5,463 bases of DNA. Source: Ktedonobacterales bacterium. GTDB lineage: Bacteria > Chloroflexota > Ktedonobacteria > Ktedonobacterales > JADMIN01. The stretch lies in the NCBI GenBank assembly GCA_025450405.1, contig JANWHL010000297.1:1-5463 (forward strand), in the 5' to 3' direction. The position numbers were made by a program, and so were the translations under genes. The notes under the pieces were generated by a model. That model saw only the letters and a program-made list of their open reading frames with translations. It did not search any database and was not told the origin of the DNA. Of this stretch, positions 5,406 to 5,463 are shown piece by piece. How positions within the stretch are numbered: position 1 is the stretch's first letter; each line of letters opens with the position of its first letter.

Positions 5406-5463
5406 GTGAACCAGAAGGTCGATCCCTCGCCCGGCGTGCCCTCCACCCCCACCAATCCGCCGT
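5406..5463 (+). CDS. Possible start of a divergent gene, cut by the window end
   Basis: A GTG at 5406 opens a frame reading MNQKVDPSPGVPSTPTNPP to the end of the window without a stop. GAGGGG (5396-5401) could serve as a ribosome binding site, though the 4-nt gap is short. The visible part is Pro/Ser/Thr-rich and gives no family. Its divergent position relative to the TPR gene would fit a shared control region at 5285-5405. Only 19 codons are visible, so the call is tentative. Confidence 0.35.
   Translation, partial: MNQKVDPSPGVPSTPTNPP

Overview
This is a strongly G+C-rich bacterial window with G/C-heavy third codon positions. It carries two long, convergently arranged genes, the first codons of a possible third gene, and two intergenic stretches built largely from short palindromic repeat modules. 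Nothing in it fixes the taxon. The coding style, the free-standing ClpX-type zinc finger, the TPR/NTF2-like protein and the interspersed hairpin repeats suggest a high-GC Chloroflexota-like genome; Actinomycetota is the main alternative. This is inference only.

Layout. Positions 1-300 hold three copies (A, B, C) of a roughly 100-bp intergenic repeat module. An AT-rich island follows at 341-363, containing a perfect GAAC-N4-GTTC palindrome that resembles a Gram-positive-type LexA (SOS) box. After a leader without recognisable genes, 534-1940 (+) encodes a 468-residue protein that joins an N-terminal ClpX-type C4 zinc finger to a complete PLP-dependent threonine-aldolase/beta-eliminating-lyase domain. 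Two GC-rich hairpins follow its stop codon.

The convergent intergenic region 1941-2589 has no convincing gene. It contains three more copies of the module (D, E, F), a short 11/9-bp tandem repeat and a hairpin beside the stop codon of the next gene.

Positions 2590-5130 (-) encode an 846-residue, apparently cytoplasmic protein. It has a basic disordered N-terminus, a helical region, an unrecognised alpha/beta domain, an NTF2-like domain and about five C-terminal TPR repeats. Upstream lie a hairpin-rich leader (about 5131-5278), a good sigma70-like promoter (5285-5314, leftward) and five 10-bp tandem repeats (5305-5354), the last of which supplies part of the -35 element. A divergent gene may begin with GTG at 5406 and run off the window.

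No functional link between the two main genes is evident: they converge, do not share an operon, and are separated by repeats. The most unusual items are the zinc-finger/PLP-enzyme fusion, the LexA-like palindrome upstream of it, the helically phased repeat array on the leftward promoter, and a repeat family whose copies keep the same body but carry different hairpin heads.
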